Assembly (NCBI GenBank): GCA_944323745.1
Contig: CALUTQ010000001.1
Location: forward strand, 1-64,000
Length of the DNA: 64,000 nt
Direction: 5' to 3'
Source: Candidatus Avelusimicrobium pullarium
GTDB taxonomy: Bacteria > Elusimicrobiota > Elusimicrobia > Elusimicrobiales > Elusimicrobiaceae
This document shows positions 62,020 through 64,000 of this stretch, one piece after another. The position numbers and the translations under genes were made by a program. The stretch's first letter is position 1. Every line of letters begins with the position of its first letter. The notes below the pieces were generated by a model. The model was not told where the DNA came from. It did no database searches and saw only the letters and a list, made by a program, of their open reading frames with translations.

Positions 62020-63406
62020 ATTTTCCCTCCGCCAGTGCCGCTGCCCGGCCCACATAATTTTCAAGCCGCAGCGCACGCAGTTTGTTTTTTGTCTGTTCGT
62101 CCACGGACAGACTTTCTATAAAATCGGTCAGCAAAGAAGCCGTCATTTCCTGCCCGCGGGTAAAGTCGCGCAGCGTTTCATATGCGTTTGCATAGCCTGC
62201 CGCGCGCAAAATGGTTTGTATGCCTTCTGCAAGCACTTCGGGATGGGCCTGCAGTTCCCGCTTGGCAGCCAAACGGTTAAAATCAATTTTGCCCAACCCT
62301 TTGCACAAAGACTGATAGGCCACCAAACAATAGCCGAACGCTACCGCCATATTGCGCAATACCGTAGAGTCCGACAAGTCCCGCTGCAAACGCGACTGCG
62401 GCAGCTTTTGCGCAAAGAAAGCCAGCAAAGCATCCGCCAGCTGCAGGTTGCCTTCGGCATTTTCAAAATCAATGGGGTTTACCTTCTGCGGCATCGTGGA
62501 AGAACCCACCTCTCCGCGGACGGTTTTCTGATGCACCAGCCCCGCCGAAATGTAGCGCCATATGTCTTGGCTGAAATCTTGCAAAATCACGTTTGCGCGG
62601 CGGATATTGTCAAACAAAGCGGCGTAGCTGTCGCGGTTATCCACCTGGGTGGAAACGGGACTTAAATAAATTTTAATTTTGCGTCCGCGGTTTAACGCGC
62701 GCACCAGGCGCTGGGCACAGCGCGGCCAGTTTACCTTGGCAAAAGCGGCGTAATGGGCGTTATAATTGCCCACCGCTCCGCCGAATTTGCAGGAAATTTG
62801 CCGCGTCTTCAGCTCGGCAATCTGCAGGGCCAGCCGCTGGGCAAACACGCGTATTTCTTTGCCAAATGTGGTAGGCACGGCCGGCTGGCCGTGCGTGCGG
62901 GCCAGCATAACGGAGCGCGCTTCTTTTTTGGCCAGACGTTCCAGCTCTTTTTGCAGTTTTTCCAACGTCGGAAGCAGCGCCTTTTCCAACCCGTCGGCCA
63001 GAAGCAGTGCATAGGCAACGCTGTTGACGTCTTCGCTGGTAAGGGCAAAATGCAGCCAGTTCAGGCGGTCTTTTAAAGAGGTTTTTTGCAGGCGCAGTTT
63101 TAAATAATATTCCACGGCTTTTACGTCGTGGCGGGTGGCGGCAATGCCATTTAAACCCGTAAATTCAAGTGCGCGGATATCGGACAAGTCTTTATCCTGC
63201 AGGGTGCAAACGGTTTGCAGGATGCGTTTTTCCTGCTGAGTTAAACTTTTAAATTTGGGAAGACGCAGAGAAGAAAGTATTTCAAACCAGGCACATTCCA
63301 CCCGCACGCGGGATGCAACAAAGGCGGCTTCGCTCATTACACTTCTGAGCGCGCCCAGTCTGCCGCTATAGCGGCCGTCCAACGGGCACAGCGCCGATGT
63401 TTCCAT
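62012..63406 (-). CDS. purB: Adenylosuccinate lyase
   Basis: A 464-residue fumarase/aspartase-superfamily lyase that acts in purine synthesis (adenylosuccinate to AMP and fumarate, and the earlier SAICAR step). The N-terminal PLDGRYSGRLGALRSVMSEA and ALTSEDVNSVAYALLL, the middle ARTHGQPAVPTTFGKEI and the signature GSSTMPQKVNPIDFENAEG (about residues 298-316) are all present. The IDFE variant and length match the longer PurB group (about 450). First of the purB-purA pair; they overlap by 8 bp. Confidence 0.95.
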   Translation of the reverse strand: METSALCPLDGRYSGRLGALRSVMSEAAFVASRVRVECAWFEILSSLRLPKFKSLTQQEKRILQTVCTLQDKDLSDIRALEFTGLNGIAATRHDVKAVEYYLKLRLQKTSLKDRLNWLHFALTSEDVNSVAYALLLADGLEKALLPTLEKLQKELERLAKKEARSVMLARTHGQPAVPTTFGKEIRVFAQRLALQIAELKTRQISCKFGGAVGNYNAHYAAFAKVNWPRCAQRLVRALNRGRKIKIYLSPVSTQVDNRDSYAALFDNIRRANVILQDFSQDIWRYISAGLVHQKTVRGEVGSSTMPQKVNPIDFENAEGNLQLADALLAFFAQKLPQSRLQRDLSDSTVLRNMAVAFGYCLVAYQSLCKGLGKIDFNRLAAKRELQAHPEVLAEGIQTILRAAGYANAYETLRDFTRGQEMTASLLTDFIESLSVDEQTKNKLRALRLENYVGRAAALAEGKYD

Positions 63407-63457
63407 AAATATATTTTAGCAAATTACAGGAGATTTCTTGCGCAAGGATAACCGATT

Positions 63458-64000
63458 TCAGTGTTCGTTTTTTTCCATTAACTGCGCGCCACCGTTATCA
63501 TTGGTAAAAACGGTAAACACGGGCGGCTGCAGCAGGGTTTTGCCCCATACAAAGGTTTCGGCCGCCCCTACGGCGTTAAGCGCTACCACACGCCGGCCGA
63601 TAAATACTGGCTCCCCTATTTGCCGCTCACGCAAAACATTATGCAGCGTAAATTGGTCTGCTTCGTCTTTCATCGTGCAAAAGCGGTAATGTTCCCGCCC
63701 GCAAAACACAAAATTCTGTGCAGCCAATGAAACGGCATTGCCGGCTTCGTCCCGCTGCAGCTGCCCCTGTGCGTCTTCCTCCGCAAAAACGAGCAGCACT
63801 GCCGGTTCCACCGAGTCAAATTGCATTGGGGGCAAGTCCCAATAAATAAAACGGCCGGCGCTTTGGGGCAGCCCGCCCGCATAATTTAGGGTTTTCCCGT
63901 CGTGAAAATGCAGCGATATTTTTTGCACTTTTCCGTCGGTACCCAATGAAGCGGGCAAAAGCAAACAATTGCCGTGGGATACCACCCGCTTTTCCCCGTT
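63458..64000 (-). CDS. Uncharacterised protein, 5' end outside the window
   Basis: The frame is open to the right edge of the window (NGEKRVVSHGN reading in from 64,000), so the GTG at 63,985 is probably not the start. About 180 C-terminal residues are visible. They are rich in strands with no recognised family (SLHFHDGKTLNYAGGLPQ; VLLVFAEEDAQGQLQRDE; REHYRFCTMKDEADQFTLH). It ends 52 bp before purB on the same strand and could be a distal gene of the same transcript. Function not assigned. Confidence 0.6.
   Translation of the reverse strand, partial: NGEKRVVSHGNCLLLPASLGTDGKVQKISLHFHDGKTLNYAGGLPQSAGRFIYWDLPPMQFDSVEPAVLLVFAEEDAQGQLQRDEAGNAVSLAAQNFVFCGREHYRFCTMKDEADQFTLHNVLRERQIGEPVFIGRRVVALNAVGAAETFVWGKTLLQPPVFTVFTNDNGGAQLMEKNEH

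Noticed and set aside
1-64000. CRISPR array, tRNA or rRNA gene
   Set aside because: No regularly spaced identical repeats with unique spacers and no cloverleaf or rRNA sequence seen by eye.

Overview
The window looks like a chromosomal segment of a diderm gut bacterium, most plausibly an Elusimicrobium-like member of the Elusimicrobiota. This is inferred, not proven: there is an autotransporter with a C-terminal barrel (so an outer membrane), a type IV pilin-like prepilin with an FTLIELLVVVLIIGILAA leader, a periplasmic choloylglycine-hydrolase family enzyme, and a short adenylosuccinate synthetase. No rRNA, tRNA or CRISPR array was seen.

Two parts differ by eye. Positions 1 to about 42,250 are mostly AT-rich and accessory: a defence island. 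From left to right it holds a type I restriction-modification (RM) operon (hsdR-hsdM-hsdS, leftward, hsdS cut by the window edge); an Mrr-like endonuclease with a downstream gene carrying an RNxxxH (HEPN-like) motif; an orphan phage packaging module (ParB-domain methyltransferase, DUF5681 protein, large terminase) of higher GC; a probable pseudoknotted RNA with its own terminator (about 11,435-11,680) in front of a DUF262/DUF1524 GmrSD-like gene; a three-gene ABC-3C conflict system (13,801-17,387); a large serine recombinase with a Cro-like regulator; a lipoprotein; a second DUF262 gene; a DUF5677-like gene; a type III RM system with a DUF3800 gene between mod and res; an RloC/PrrC-like AAA_13 ATPase; a phage/plasmid gene-II-type Rep with a paralogous Cro-like regulator; a small envelope-protein operon; a decayed recombinase/DUF5677 chimera; and a type II RM system with a controller-like regulator, two methyltransferases and two nuclease-like genes.

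The island carries traces of repeated arrival and decay of related elements. An 18-bp operator/iteron-like repeat occurs at 20.09, 33.33, 33.45, 33.55, 36.43 and 36.47 kb. A roughly 75-bp direct repeat joins the recombinase 3' end (17,725) to the right edge of the island (41,966). A roughly 115-bp repeat joins 31.8 and 41.9 kb. The two regulators next to Rep and recombinase are clear paralogues.

From about 42.3 kb to the right edge the sequence is GC-richer and reads as ordinary chromosome: choloylglycine hydrolase family enzyme, secreted metalloprotease, M48 protease, EAL phosphodiesterase with a degenerate GGDEF, an autotransporter, deoB, a flavoprotein reductase, a prepilin, a copper P-type ATPase whose last domain has its own ribosome binding site, an acyl-ACP thioesterase, a CorC-like membrane protein, a HAD phosphatase and overlapping purB-purA. 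These genes are separated by clear Rho-independent terminators.
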